Assembly (NCBI GenBank): GCA_038040485.1
Contig: JBBPIE010000001.1
Coordinates: 310,001-374,000, forward strand
From: Onstottus_B arcticum
GTDB lineage: Bacteria > Acidobacteriota > Blastocatellia > UBA7656
Reading direction: 5' to 3'
Length of the DNA stretch: 64,000 nucleotides
A model generated the notes under the pieces. The model did no database searches. It had not been told where the DNA came from and saw only the letters and a list, made by a program, of their open reading frames with translations. The position numbers were made by a program, and so were the translations under genes. Each line of letters begins with the position of its first letter. Position 1 is the stretch's first letter. This document shows positions 7,776 to 16,458 of the stretch, one piece after another.

Positions 7776-8972
7776 ATGAGTTTCTTTGATCTCCCTCCGA
7801 TCCTCGAGAAAATGCTCTCGACGGCCGACAACATCTCCGATTTGAACTTCTCCGTGGGCCGCCCGCCGCAAGTCGAAATCAGCGGCAAGCTCACGCCGGT
7901 TGATATCAAGGGCCTGCGCGGCCTAACACAATACCAGACCGAGATCATCGCGATGTCGCTTCTAGAAGGCAACACCGACGCGGCGCGCCGGTTTCTCCAA
8001 ACAGGAGCGGCCGACCTTGGCTACGCGATACCCAGCCGCGTGCGATTCCGCGTAAACATATTCAAACAGCGAGGGTCGATCTCCGTAGTGATGCGAGTGA
8101 TTCCCACCTCGGTCCCGACTATCGAAACCCTCGGCCTGCCGCCTCAGCTCGGCGACGTATCGCACTTGAAGAACGGTATTGTTCTGCTCACCGGCCCGAC
8201 CGGGTCGGGCAAGACCTCGACGCTTGCGGCGATCATCGACAAGATCAACAACGAATCCAGCTATCACATCGTCACCATCGAAGACCCGATTGAGTTCCTG
8301 CACCAGCACAAGAAGTCCACGATCAATCAGCGGGAGCTTGGGACCGATACGCCCGCCTTCGCGCTCGGCTTGCGAGCCGCGCTGCGCCAGGCGCCAAAAG
8401 TTATTCTTGTCGGCGAAATGCGCGACATGGAAACGACCGAGATCGCACTCGAAGCTTCGGAGACGGGTCATCTCGTTCTGTCGACCCTGCACACGACCGA
8501 CGCTTCCAAGACCGTCAATCGAATCATCGGAATCTATCCCAAGTCGGAAGAGCATGTGATACGCACCAGGCTCGCTCAGTCTTTCAGATACATTGTCTCC
8601 CAGCGCTTGATACCGCGGGCGAGCGGCGAGGGCCGCGTCGCGGCGGTCGAGATACTGAAGGCGACCCCGCGCTCTCGCGAGTACATAGAGCAAGGCGAGA
8701 GCGAAGGCAAAACTTTGCTCGAGGCGATGAACGACGGCGAGCTCGAGGGAATGCAGCACTTCGATCAAGTGATTGAGCGAATGATTCGCGACGGCTTGAT
8801 CACGCAGGAGAGCGGTCTGGCGTTCGCGACCAATCCGTCGAACCTGTTGCTGAGGTTGTCAGGACTGGGTACGTCCGACGACATGCTGAGCCGCCGCGAG
8901 GAACGTCACTATAAGCCGACCCGTCCTGACTCGATCAGCAGGCCGCGCGCGGCGGAGGTGGTTGAAAGATAG
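7776..8972 (+). CDS. PilT/PilU-like twitching motility ATPase
   Basis: 398 aa hexameric secretion-type ATPase that powers pilus retraction. The start is ATG 7776 with CAGGAGA upstream; a longer frame from 7689 has no ribosome site. An N-terminal PAS-like domain is followed by Walker A GPTGSGKT (residues 140-147), the Asp box TIEDPIEFLH, Walker B VILVGEMRD, and the His box STLHTTDASKTVNRII. These are the PilT/PilU signatures, without the zinc-binding Cys of PilB/GspE. The MSFFDLPPILEKML N-terminus and the extended C-terminus differ from classical PilT. It is followed by a zinc-ribbon/receiver-like gene that may regulate it. Confidence 0.9.
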   Translation: MSFFDLPPILEKMLSTADNISDLNFSVGRPPQVEISGKLTPVDIKGLRGLTQYQTEIIAMSLLEGNTDAARRFLQTGAADLGYAIPSRVRFRVNIFKQRGSISVVMRVIPTSVPTIETLGLPPQLGDVSHLKNGIVLLTGPTGSGKTSTLAAIIDKINNESSYHIVTIEDPIEFLHQHKKSTINQRELGTDTPAFALGLRAALRQAPKVILVGEMRDMETTEIALEASETGHLVLSTLHTTDASKTVNRIIGIYPKSEEHVIRTRLAQSFRYIVSQRLIPRASGEGRVAAVEILKATPRSREYIEQGESEGKTLLEAMNDGELEGMQHFDQVIERMIRDGLITQESGLAFATNPSNLLLRLSGLGTSDDMLSRREERHYKPTRPDSISRPRAAEVVER

Positions 8973-9182
8973 GTTTCTAGTTTCTGGTTTCTAGTTCCTG
9001 GTTTCTGGTTTGGTAGCCGTTGCTCTCAAGAGGAACGAGAACCTAAGACCAGAAACCAGAAACCAGTTGAACGATAGGTTCCTGGTTTCTAGTTCCTGGT
9101 TTCTGGTTCGAAAGCCGATCCTCTTCTAAAGAACGAGGACAAAACCAGAAACCACAAACCAGAAACCAGAAACCAGAAACCA
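8973..9182. repeat. GTTTCTGG/CCAGAAAC word hairpins
   Basis: Immediately after the pilT-like stop codon the sequence consists of repeated words GGTTTCTAGTTCCTGGTTTC on one arm and the complementary AACCAGAAACC on the other, arranged as two successive inverted repeats up to 9182. The last arm runs into the Shine-Dalgarno of the next gene. The architecture is shared with other intergenic repeats in the window, although the word differs. Confidence 0.85.
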
Positions 9183-9198
9183 AAAACTGGGAGAACCG

Positions 9199-9909
9199 AT
9201 GCTAGCAAGTTGCCCACAATGTGCGATGAGCCTCAACTTCGACGACGAGCGGTTGCCGATCGAGCCGTTCAACGTGCTCTGTCCGCGATGCCGCCAGTCG
9301 GTGACGATCATGCCGCATCCCCAGGAGGAACCGCGTCTGCCTGGTTCGACCGGCTCGCTTGAGTCACTCGAGGCGCGAGCCGCTGTCGCGAATCCGGATC
9401 CCATTCGCGCGCTCGCCGACATGCTGCTCGCCGGATTGAACCTCACTCCGTCGCAAGCTGTAACCGATTCGAAGAAGTGGCAACGCCGCCGAGTCCTGCT
9501 CTGCGTTGACGACGCGGAAGTCAGGGAGAGGTTACGCACGGCGCTCGCTCCTTCGCTCTTCGAGATATTCTCGGCGGACTCGGCTCCGGAGGCGATCGAG
9601 ATCCTTCACGAGTCGCGCGCCGAAGTGATCGCGCTCAGTCCGAGCTTCGATGGCGAACATCAGGGTGGCTCGGTGATGATGCAATACGTCAACAGCCTGA
9701 CGCCTCAGATCCGGCGCCGCACTTACGTGGTGCTCGTTTCTCCGCAGCTCCGGACTCTGGACACCTACCTCGCGTTCGCAAACGGAGTGAACCTCACGTT
9801 GCATCCCGAAGACGTCGGTTCGTTCCAGGCGATCTTCGACCGCAGCGTGCGGGACTTCAATGAGCTGTACCGGCCGCTCAATCAAGCAAGCGCGATCGCA
9901 GCTTTCTAA
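9199..9909 (+). CDS. Zinc-ribbon protein with degenerate receiver-like domain
   Basis: 236 aa. The N-terminus is a zinc ribbon (CPQC at 5-8, CPRC near 31) like those of MJ0042-type proteins; after a linker, a CheY-like fold begins near residue 95 (RRVLLCVDDAEVRERL). It has the acidic DD pair at the first strand, but I see no clear phospho-acceptor Asp or switch-region Lys, so it may be a pseudo-receiver. GGGAGA lies before the ATG. Its position downstream of the PilT-like ATPase suggests a role in surface motility control, which is inference. Confidence 0.75.
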   Translation: MLASCPQCAMSLNFDDERLPIEPFNVLCPRCRQSVTIMPHPQEEPRLPGSTGSLESLEARAAVANPDPIRALADMLLAGLNLTPSQAVTDSKKWQRRRVLLCVDDAEVRERLRTALAPSLFEIFSADSAPEAIEILHESRAEVIALSPSFDGEHQGGSVMMQYVNSLTPQIRRRTYVVLVSPQLRTLDTYLAFANGVNLTLHPEDVGSFQAIFDRSVRDFNELYRPLNQASAIAAF

Positions 9910-9952
9910 GCGCCAGGTTTGGGTAGTGGATCAGTTTGAGCTGCGTGTCAGG

Positions 9953-10013
9953 AGCTCGACCGTCAGGGAGAGTTCTCGCTGACGGCTTCAAAGCTCTCCC
10001 TAACGATCGAGCT
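9953..10013. terminator. Imperfect hairpin after the receiver-like gene
   Basis: Arms 9953-9972 and 9994-10013 (AGCTCGACCGTCAGGGAGAG against the complement of CTCTCCCTAACGATCGAGCT) pair with three mismatches around a loop of about 21 nt. It lies between the plus-strand receiver-like gene and tRNA-Arg. There is no U-tract, so termination is only a possibility; it may be another repeat hairpin. Confidence 0.45.
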
Positions 10014-10094
10014 ACTCCCACAAGTGAACAAACTGCCCAGGTTTGACACTGCTAGAACAATCCCGATACTCTCTTAAGCAATCGAAAAGCTGAT

Positions 10095-10168
10095 GCGCCC
10101 GTAGCTCAATTGGATAGAGCATTGGTCTTCGGAACCAAGGGTTGGGAGTTCGAGCCTCTCCGGGCGCA
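10095..10168 (+). tRNA. tRNA-Arg (UCG anticodon)
   Basis: 74 nt cloverleaf. Acceptor stem GCGCCCG pairs with CGGGCGC, the D arm contains AGCTCAATTGGATAGAGC, the anticodon stem TTGGT/ACCAA encloses loop CTTCGGA with anticodon TCG, and the T arm contains GGTTCGAG-like sequence (GAGTTCGAGCC). CCA is not fully encoded. Its 3' part is duplicated at 12903-12939, so it appears to be an integration site. Confidence 0.95.
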
Positions 10169-10633
10169 CCTTTACTTTCTGCCATTTACAACTCTGGCTG
10201 CTCGACGCTCTTGGAGATTTGTGACCCATCTCTTGCGCTGCGTCTCACGGCAACCGCGGGAATAAACCCTCGACGTGAAAGAAGGCGGCAAGAGGCTGGG
10301 AGATTGATACGAGCACTACTTCGATGTTTTGCTCTGAGGACATACTCCCGTCCTACTTAAGGCCAGCCAGCTTCCGCAGAGTCATTCTGCCGCTCACCTG
10401 CAACGCCGCCACTTGACTAGAGACCCCCTAGTTTTTGATGCCGGCCTCCGCACCTGCCAGACCGGCGCCCTTTTTGAATCCGTCCAATATTGAACATCGC
10501 TGGCCACAGGATCAGAGTAGGCTAACGAAGTCATAGAGCTGCGTTTGTCACAGCGGCACCGGCTGGCGCCAACGTATTTGAATCTCTCGATCCAGATTGG
10601 CGCGCGAGTGCGGCATAAGAAGGGAGCAATGTT
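10169..10633. other. Gene-free interval inside the tRNA-bounded cassette
   Basis: About 465 bp with no convincing gene. Frames through it either overlap the tRNA or are short. I looked for an integrase remnant next to the tRNA and did not find one. The 3' end carries the ribosome site (AAGGGAG) of the next gene. Confidence 0.5.
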
Positions 10634-11677
10634 ATGTCCAGAGATTTCATCATGCGTAAACTCACAAGAGGATCAGGAATTCTCGCGTTCCTGCTGATAG
10701 GCGCGGTCGCGTTTGGTCTCAGCGATCGTGTTCTTGGATCAGACACTCAAGACAAAGAAAAATTTTCAGGACACAAGGCAGGCAAGGCGAGCATCGTAGA
10801 CGCACGAGAAGGTCATGCAACGCTTTGGAAAGAGCCAGGTGCCATTGAGAATCTGGACCTGTTTTACGGCCCCGGCGGCACTGAGGGCGCTCCGGACGCT
10901 TCGGCCACGTTCACTTTTGTTCGCCGTTCAACGTCGGGCACATCAAAGAAAATCATTGTAAAAGACGATAAGGGCAGACAATGGACAGTCAAGTTCGGCG
11001 CTGAGGCGCGGCCGGAAACGGCAGCAACGCGGATACTGTGGGCTATGGGCTACCATGTGGACGAAGACTACTTCGTCAAACGAGCACATATCGAGGGATG
11101 GAAAGAGGGCGATGCATTGAACGTACGCTTCGAGCGTAATCACAAAGGGTCAAAGGAAATTGGGTTATGGAACTGGGACGACAACCCTTTCAAGGGAACA
11201 CGAGAGTTGGATGGGCTCAAGGTCCTAATGGTATTGATGAATAACTGGGACCTCAAGACTGATAATAATAAAGTTCTTCAGTACGATAAGGATAGCGGCG
11301 GTGACCGCGACGAGAGGGTTTACTATGTATCCGATCTTGGAGCGTCGTTCGGTTCGACGGGATCGCTAGTCCGGAAGATTCTAATCTTTTCCGATCCTCC
11401 CGCCGGGAGCAAAGGCAAACCTTCGGACTACTCCCATCAGACCTTCATAGACGGGGTCGACAACGGCAAAGTCAGATTCCACTACAAGGGCAAGGACCAG
11501 GACGCATTGAAGGGAATCACTGTTGAGAATGCCAAGTGGATGGGCAGCATGCTCGTGCGCCTTTCGGAGAAACAGCTCGCGGACGCATTCCGCGCGGCTG
11601 GATTTGATGCCTCAGAAGTAGCGACTTATGTTCGTGCGATGAAGGACAGGATTGGCGAGCTTCAGAATCTGAGGTGA
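10634..11677 (+). CDS. Secreted protein with kinase-fold-like motifs, unknown family
   Basis: 347 aa. The N-terminus has a basic start and a hydrophobic stretch (residues 15-35) typical of a signal peptide or anchor, so the protein likely acts outside the cytoplasm. The body shows a series resembling atypical protein/lipid kinases (HipA, Fam20-like): WTVKFG with a candidate ATP Lys (K120), an RPETAATRILWAMGY helix with a candidate Glu (E128), NNWDLKTDNN as catalytic loop (D206, N211), and YYVSDLGASFG as metal-binding segment (D234). Motif order and spacing fit, but this is inference from pattern; no named family was recognised. It is followed by a two-TM protein and a phosphatase, and the region is visibly more AT-rich than the flanks. 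Confidence 0.7.
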   Translation: MSRDFIMRKLTRGSGILAFLLIGAVAFGLSDRVLGSDTQDKEKFSGHKAGKASIVDAREGHATLWKEPGAIENLDLFYGPGGTEGAPDASATFTFVRRSTSGTSKKIIVKDDKGRQWTVKFGAEARPETAATRILWAMGYHVDEDYFVKRAHIEGWKEGDALNVRFERNHKGSKEIGLWNWDDNPFKGTRELDGLKVLMVLMNNWDLKTDNNKVLQYDKDSGGDRDERVYYVSDLGASFGSTGSLVRKILIFSDPPAGSKGKPSDYSHQTFIDGVDNGKVRFHYKGKDQDALKGITVENAKWMGSMLVRLSEKQLADAFRAAGFDASEVATYVRAMKDRIGELQNLR

Positions 11678-11723
11678 GGCAGCGGTTCTTAACCTGACCC
11701 TTGCTTCCACAATCAGGGCCGAA

Positions 11724-12176
11724 ATGTTGAGTAGAGAAATCAGCTTAGATAGTCCTCCTGCCAAACAAGTTCGTGTTCCTTCGCGGCTTGGCCGCCTGGC
11801 TGTCATAGCATTGATTTTGGGATTGCTCACTGCGGTCAGTATTCTCTTGTTAATCTATCAAGAGAACCGCGCTCTTCACTACAGGATTGATGCCGTAGAA
11901 GTCTGGTCTGACTATCAAGTGAAGATTGTCAAAGCTACAATCGAAGAGGACCCTAACTTAAAACAACAGTACACTGAAGAACAGGATCTCCTTCGCCAGC
12001 ACGCTCAGGTTCTAAAAGAAAAGAGCAGCAACGCCAAAGTTGCTGTCATGATTTCCGCCTCTGCAGCCTTGCTTCTTCTCTTAGGCGCAGCAACCGCGGT
12101 TGTTGCGCTTGTTGCAAACAGTATTCACGCCGAGGAACAGAAAGATGAACAGGCCATCGTTCAACCCATCGCTTAA
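11724..12176 (+). CDS. Two-TM protein, DUF4337-like
   Basis: 150 aa with membrane helices near residues 25-45 and 105-130 and a charged helical segment between them (RIDAVEVWSDYQVKIVKATI), then a long coiled-coil-like stretch EEQDLLRQHAQVLKEKS. The layout and the W-Y-Q-K motif resemble DUF4337 membrane proteins. Its 3' end overlaps the start of the phosphatase gene by 32 bp, which implies co-translation. Function is unknown; it may scaffold the phosphatase at the membrane. Confidence 0.65.
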   Translation: MLSREISLDSPPAKQVRVPSRLGRLAVIALILGLLTAVSILLLIYQENRALHYRIDAVEVWSDYQVKIVKATIEEDPNLKQQYTEEQDLLRQHAQVLKEKSSNAKVAVMISASAALLLLLGAATAVVALVANSIHAEEQKDEQAIVQPIA

Positions 12177-12825
12177 AAGACTGTATGACAGAATTCCTAA
12201 GTTTAAGATAGCGGTCATCGCTGCGCCTCTTCTCATTCTGGCATTCGCGATCCGTTCATTTGCTCCAAATGTTTCTTCTATTCCAACCGGTCCCTCGAAG
12301 AGTTTTGCAAATGTCACGATCAAGAACTTTGGGCAAATGGATGAGCACTTCTACCGGGGTGCTCAGCCCAACGAATCAGACTACAAGGCACTTGCCGAGC
12401 TAGGCGTAAAGACAATCATAGACTTGCGAGATGATCCTTTGCCTTATGCTAAGAAAGCCGCCGAGCTTGCCCATATGCATTATTTCAATATCCCAATGAG
12501 TGATAAAGACTATCCTAGAGATGAAAGCCTTGCAGAGTTCTTTAACATCACTAAAGCAGAAACAAACTGGCCTTTCTATGTTCACTGTGCAGGTGGCCGG
12601 CATCGGACTGGTGTGATGGGAGCGATGTATAGATTCAACCACGATCAATGGAATTACGATCGCGCCTACGAAGAGATGAAGAACTATGATTTTTATACGC
12701 GCTTCGGTCACGGAGCAATGAAGAAGTACGTCGAGGATTACTGGCAGCGTTTACAGAAGAAAGACCCACATCCGAGTCCAACCCCCGTATCTGAGCCCCT
12801 CGTTAACGGGAAGAGTTCAAGTTAG
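12145..12825 (+). CDS. Membrane-anchored dual-specificity protein phosphatase
   Basis: 226 aa from ATG 12145. One membrane helix (residues 21-38) is followed by a phosphatase domain: FYRGAQPNESDYKAL and TIIDLRDD are hallmarks of atypical DSP/PTEN-like enzymes, and VHCAGGRHRTG holds the CX5R signature (C148, R154). With a single N-terminal helix and basic cytosolic tail, the catalytic domain is predicted to be periplasmic, like Pseudomonas TpbA. The C-terminus is a low-complexity Pro/Ser tail. It overlaps the preceding gene and probably forms an operon with the kinase-like protein, suggesting opposing activities outside the cytoplasm (inference). Confidence 0.88.
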   Translation: MNRPSFNPSLKRLYDRIPKFKIAVIAAPLLILAFAIRSFAPNVSSIPTGPSKSFANVTIKNFGQMDEHFYRGAQPNESDYKALAELGVKTIIDLRDDPLPYAKKAAELAHMHYFNIPMSDKDYPRDESLAEFFNITKAETNWPFYVHCAGGRHRTGVMGAMYRFNHDQWNYDRAYEEMKNYDFYTRFGHGAMKKYVEDYWQRLQKKDPHPSPTPVSEPLVNGKSSS

Positions 12826-12902
12826 CGTTTTTGTTTCGGCCGCGGCTCGTACTTGAATGCAGCAGATAAGACGTGGTGAGCCTTATCGCTCAATGGTCTA
12901 AC

Positions 12903-12939
12903 CTTCGGAACCAAGGGTTGGGAGTTCGAGCCTCTCCGG
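12903..12939 (+). repeat. Exact 37-bp copy of tRNA-Arg 3' part (att-like)
   Basis: The 37 bases are identical to 10127-10163 of tRNA-Arg, from the anticodon loop to the start of the 3' acceptor strand. Weaker similarity continues on both sides (GCTCAATGG upstream, CGTACCTTCACTT downstream against CGCACCTTTACTT). The 5' half cannot fold into a tRNA, so this is a defunct copy. Such 3' duplications are the normal footprint of integration into a tRNA gene. Confidence 0.85.
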
Positions 12940-12996
12940 CGTACCTTCACTTCACTCCATCCAGCAACGGAGTTTGTCTCAATTCTTTGTCGGAAA

Positions 12997-15900
12997 CTAC
13001 TCCGACTCGAACCCCTGACTCGTGAACTTCAGTGTCCGGCTGTTCTCAGTTACCGTTCTTACTACGTTCTCGGGCGCGCCGCCGGGGATGTTCGCTTCGA
13101 TCTCAAGCGTCACCTCGACATTTGCCCCGACCAACCCAGCTAGATGAGCAATTACCTCGTCGGCAATTCGACTGGCGTCTCGGCCCACTCTCGCTGGGTC
13201 GAGACTCACGCTGCCGTGAAAGCGCTTTGGCCTTGCCGGCTCTGCTTTGTTCATCGTCGTCGTTGCCGTTTGTGTTGCGGCTGAACCTGCGGAAGCAACC
13301 TCGCTGTCGCCCGTGGTTGGCGTCCTAGCTTCCTCCGCCGCGCTATTTTCTGCATCGAGTTGCTTTCGCGCAGCAGCAGGCAAGACCAACAACCCAGACG
13401 AATTGGTATCAGTGATTGAAACCTGGGCGCCTCCCCGTAATCCGCGATAGCGCTCGGCTGCTTCGTCGTAACTCTCCGCGTAAGCAAACGCATCCTGCTG
13501 CCAGGTCAGTAGAGCGAGCCCGCTACGTATCGCTTCAAGCAGGACCGCTGGCCCCTTAAGGCGAGGCAGGTACAAATAGCTCGCGAAGTCCTCGATGAGC
13601 TGCTTAATGGCTACGTGTTCACCACGCCAGAGCGGCACGCGATCCAACTCCATCCGCAGTCGCGAGGCCGCGAAGGCGGTGATAAGCATCTCGTCGCTCT
13701 TAAGCTTCTTGCTGGCACGAACCGCGAGAGCATCCTGACCGGAGAGCCTGAAGCTCTGCCACTCGACTGCTGCCTGCGGCGAAGACTGCACTGGCACCAG
13801 CAGCCATTGGTACGCCTCCGGAATGCGCGCCGTAACCGCTCCATCAGCGGATGCCTTCTGAGTCTCAGCTTGCTTCACTTGTTGCGGATCAAGGTTGAGC
13901 TGCTCCTTCTCAACCAGAACAGACTCCCAAGCGAGGTAACGCCGTGCCGCCTCGTCGAGGTCCTGCAGCCGAGTCTTGTCCACCGCAAGGAAGACGAGCG
14001 TGTTGCGATAGAGGCGTGGCGTGTTGCCTCGCGATTCGAGAATCGACTTCGCGGCTGCCTCCGCTGCGCTCCCGGACTCTTTGGTGTAAGGATGGTCGAT
14101 GGCTAGCACGACCAGCCGCGCGTCGAGATCGTCTGGCACATCTTGACCGGACGTTGGCATCGGATGGATGCGGCTGAAGTCACCCGTCCGGCGCAGGTCG
14201 GCGCGTAAGCGCTCGTCAAGTTCGTGAACGACCTTGTCAGGATCACGCTTGAGTTGATCGGCGCGGTCCTCGGCCAGCTTGGTGACAGTCGGCTGAGTTG
14301 AATACCAGTAACGTGGACCGTCCTGATAAAGAAATGTCGCCGCCGCAGCCAGGCGCCGCAGAGCATCGCCAAAGACGGCTGGTGACTCGCCGGGCATCAC
14401 GCAACCGAGCTTGACCCGCCGATCTTCGAGCCCGCGATGAGCGGCTTGTGTGAGTGGCGCGGAGCCCATGTAGATGGTGCGCGCAACCCGCCGGCAAGCG
14501 GAGAACTTGCCGAGGTTCGGCACCTCGCTGTCGAGCCGCAACGGAAGCGAGCTCGGACCGTCCACGTCCTTCTCGATCACCGGCACCCAGTTGTCCGACA
14601 GGTAACGCGTCAGCTCGAACTGCACTCTTGGGTCGTCAATCGAGATGTTCGCCGGAAGGATGAGCGGGTTCTTGTCCCCCTTTTCCCACAAGCTATGGAT
14701 CACGGCCGCCATCAATCGCAGCACGCCGCGGGTACGTTGGAACTTCACGAGCGTCGACCAGTCGTTGTAGAGCCGGTCGAAGATTTCCGGGTGGATCGGG
14801 TACGCAGCCTTAATGCGTTTTTCGTAGTCGGAGTCCCGGCACTCGGGCGGAAACTCCGCCTGTTGCGTCCGGTAGAAGTCGGCGAAGCCGCGCGCCACCA
14901 CGTCGCGGTCTTTGAACTGAGCTGGTTCTGACATCGGCTCGAACAGCCGCCGGCGCACGATCTCGAACCCCTCTTCTGCGCTTGCCGGGCGCCACGAGGA
15001 CTCAACGCGGCCTACCACGTTACGCAGCCGGTCAAGCGCCTCGCGTCCGCGCTGGCCGCCGACCTCGACATCGTCGGCTTGCGTGTGCGGCGAGCCGCCC
15101 GTATCCGACGCCGGGAGGCTGATCACCAACAGGCAGTTGTTGGCGAGCTTCGCCGACTCCGTCAGCACCTGAGCGAAGGTGAATTGTGTCTCGAAGCCGC
15201 CCGCTGGCAAGTCGCTCTGGTCGTGGAGCTGCCGAGCGTAAGCCACCCACTCGTCGATCAGGATCATGCACGGGCCGTATTCTACGAACAGCTCGCGCAA
15301 CGCATCGCCGGGGCTGGTCGCTTTCTCATCGTCATCCTTGATGCGGGCAAACGCTTTCTTGCCACCGAGCTGGTAGGCCAGTTCTCCCCAAAGAGTGCGC
15401 ACGACTGTGCCGTCGGGTTTCTTAGATGGGCTGCCAGCCGAAATCTTGTTACCGACCAGCACCACCCGCCGAACGGTGGGCAGTGACTTGGCTTCCGCTT
15501 GCTGCATCACTACATCGATGCCTGCTAGCTCTGTGGGCGCGATGCCTGAGAACAAGTGATAGAGCGCCAGCATCGAGTGCGTCTTCCCCCCGCCGAAATT
15601 GGTCTGGAGCTGCACCACTGGGTCGCCACCCTGACCGGCGAGCCTCCGCACCGCGCCGACCAGCATCCCCTTGAGGCTTTCGGTGAGATAAGTGCGCCGG
15701 AAAAACTCGACAGGGTTCTTGTACTCGTCAGTCCCCTGGCCGAGATGCACCTGCCACAAATCGGCGGCGAACTCCGCCTGCTGATAGCGGCCGCTTGCCA
15801 CATCCTTGTGCGGCGTCACCACCTCGCGCCACGGCTTAAGGCCGCCCGCCGCCGCGCTCTCGATGGCTGTGCCGGCGCTCTTGCGCTTTTCGCCGCGCAC

Positions 15901-16341
15901 CTGCTCATCAAAGCGCAGGCGCAACAGCTCAGTCTTCATCTTCTCGATCTCATCGGCCTGCGATGCAGAGACCGCCGTCAGCAAACGCCCCGCCGAGTCG
16001 AGCGCGCGATAGGCGTCGTCGCTTGAAAAAGTCTGTTGGTGAGCCCACTTGTTCCGGACCTCTCTGAGCTCGCTGACCAACGTGCGCTCTGCCTGTCCGA
16101 GTGTCTTGTTGAACACGCTGTTCCACTCGCTCCACATCACCGAGAGGATTCGCTGAGTGTCCCAGTCGAACATCTTTTCCTGGCGGCCGGTTGTGAACAA
16201 CCTGTCGTCAAGCCGTGACCTGAGTTGCTGCTGCCAGTCATCGCCGAGAGACGCTTTTAGCTCGCGTTCGAAGAAAGGCAGCAGTCCGCTGTTTAGTAGT
16301 TCAAGCGCCTTGCCGACGCGGTCGTGATTAGTTATCGCCAT
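12997..16341 (-). CDS. DUF499 ATPase with N-terminal Swt1-like HEPN domain
   Basis: 1114 aa. The N-terminal about 120 residues look like a Swt1-type HEPN domain with an RX4H motif (R96-NKWA-H101), the catalytic pattern of HEPN ribonucleases. From about residue 165 the DUF499 (COG1483) ATPase begins: Walker A NFGGGKTHSM (249-258), Walker B CMILIDEWVAY near 360, then a long helical region and a C-terminal part with a low-complexity Ala/Thr linker. DUF499 proteins are known to co-occur with DUF1156 methylases and SNF2 helicases in defence islands, as here. It is the last gene of the island and seems intact. Likely role: the NTP-driven part of an anti-phage or restriction-like system. Confidence 0.9.
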   Translation of the reverse strand: MAITNHDRVGKALELLNSGLLPFFERELKASLGDDWQQQLRSRLDDRLFTTGRQEKMFDWDTQRILSVMWSEWNSVFNKTLGQAERTLVSELREVRNKWAHQQTFSSDDAYRALDSAGRLLTAVSASQADEIEKMKTELLRLRFDEQVRGEKRKSAGTAIESAAAGGLKPWREVVTPHKDVASGRYQQAEFAADLWQVHLGQGTDEYKNPVEFFRRTYLTESLKGMLVGAVRRLAGQGGDPVVQLQTNFGGGKTHSMLALYHLFSGIAPTELAGIDVVMQQAEAKSLPTVRRVVLVGNKISAGSPSKKPDGTVVRTLWGELAYQLGGKKAFARIKDDDEKATSPGDALRELFVEYGPCMILIDEWVAYARQLHDQSDLPAGGFETQFTFAQVLTESAKLANNCLLVISLPASDTGGSPHTQADDVEVGGQRGREALDRLRNVVGRVESSWRPASAEEGFEIVRRRLFEPMSEPAQFKDRDVVARGFADFYRTQQAEFPPECRDSDYEKRIKAAYPIHPEIFDRLYNDWSTLVKFQRTRGVLRLMAAVIHSLWEKGDKNPLILPANISIDDPRVQFELTRYLSDNWVPVIEKDVDGPSSLPLRLDSEVPNLGKFSACRRVARTIYMGSAPLTQAAHRGLEDRRVKLGCVMPGESPAVFGDALRRLAAAATFLYQDGPRYWYSTQPTVTKLAEDRADQLKRDPDKVVHELDERLRADLRRTGDFSRIHPMPTSGQDVPDDLDARLVVLAIDHPYTKESGSAAEAAAKSILESRGNTPRLYRNTLVFLAVDKTRLQDLDEAARRYLAWESVLVEKEQLNLDPQQVKQAETQKASADGAVTARIPEAYQWLLVPVQSSPQAAVEWQSFRLSGQDALAVRASKKLKSDEMLITAFAASRLRMELDRVPLWRGEHVAIKQLIEDFASYLYLPRLKGPAVLLEAIRSGLALLTWQQDAFAYAESYDEAAERYRGLRGGAQVSITDTNSSGLLVLPAAARKQLDAENSAAEEARTPTTGDSEVASAGSAATQTATTTMNKAEPARPKRFHGSVSLDPARVGRDASRIADEVIAHLAGLVGANVEVTLEIEANIPGGAPENVVRTVTENSRTLKFTSQGFESE

Positions 16342-16458
16342 TGAATAAATCTCCTACCCAGGATGCTTGATGTCGACCTTGGTCCTAATGTCGCTTAAAA
16401 ACCCGACAACCAGTCGGCGGCAGCGATGATGTAAGTCGCCCTTGCTGCCCAAGCGGAA

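Noticed and set aside
10169..10633. Integrase remnant beside tRNA-Arg
   Set aside because: Only a short open stretch was found, with no recombinase motif.
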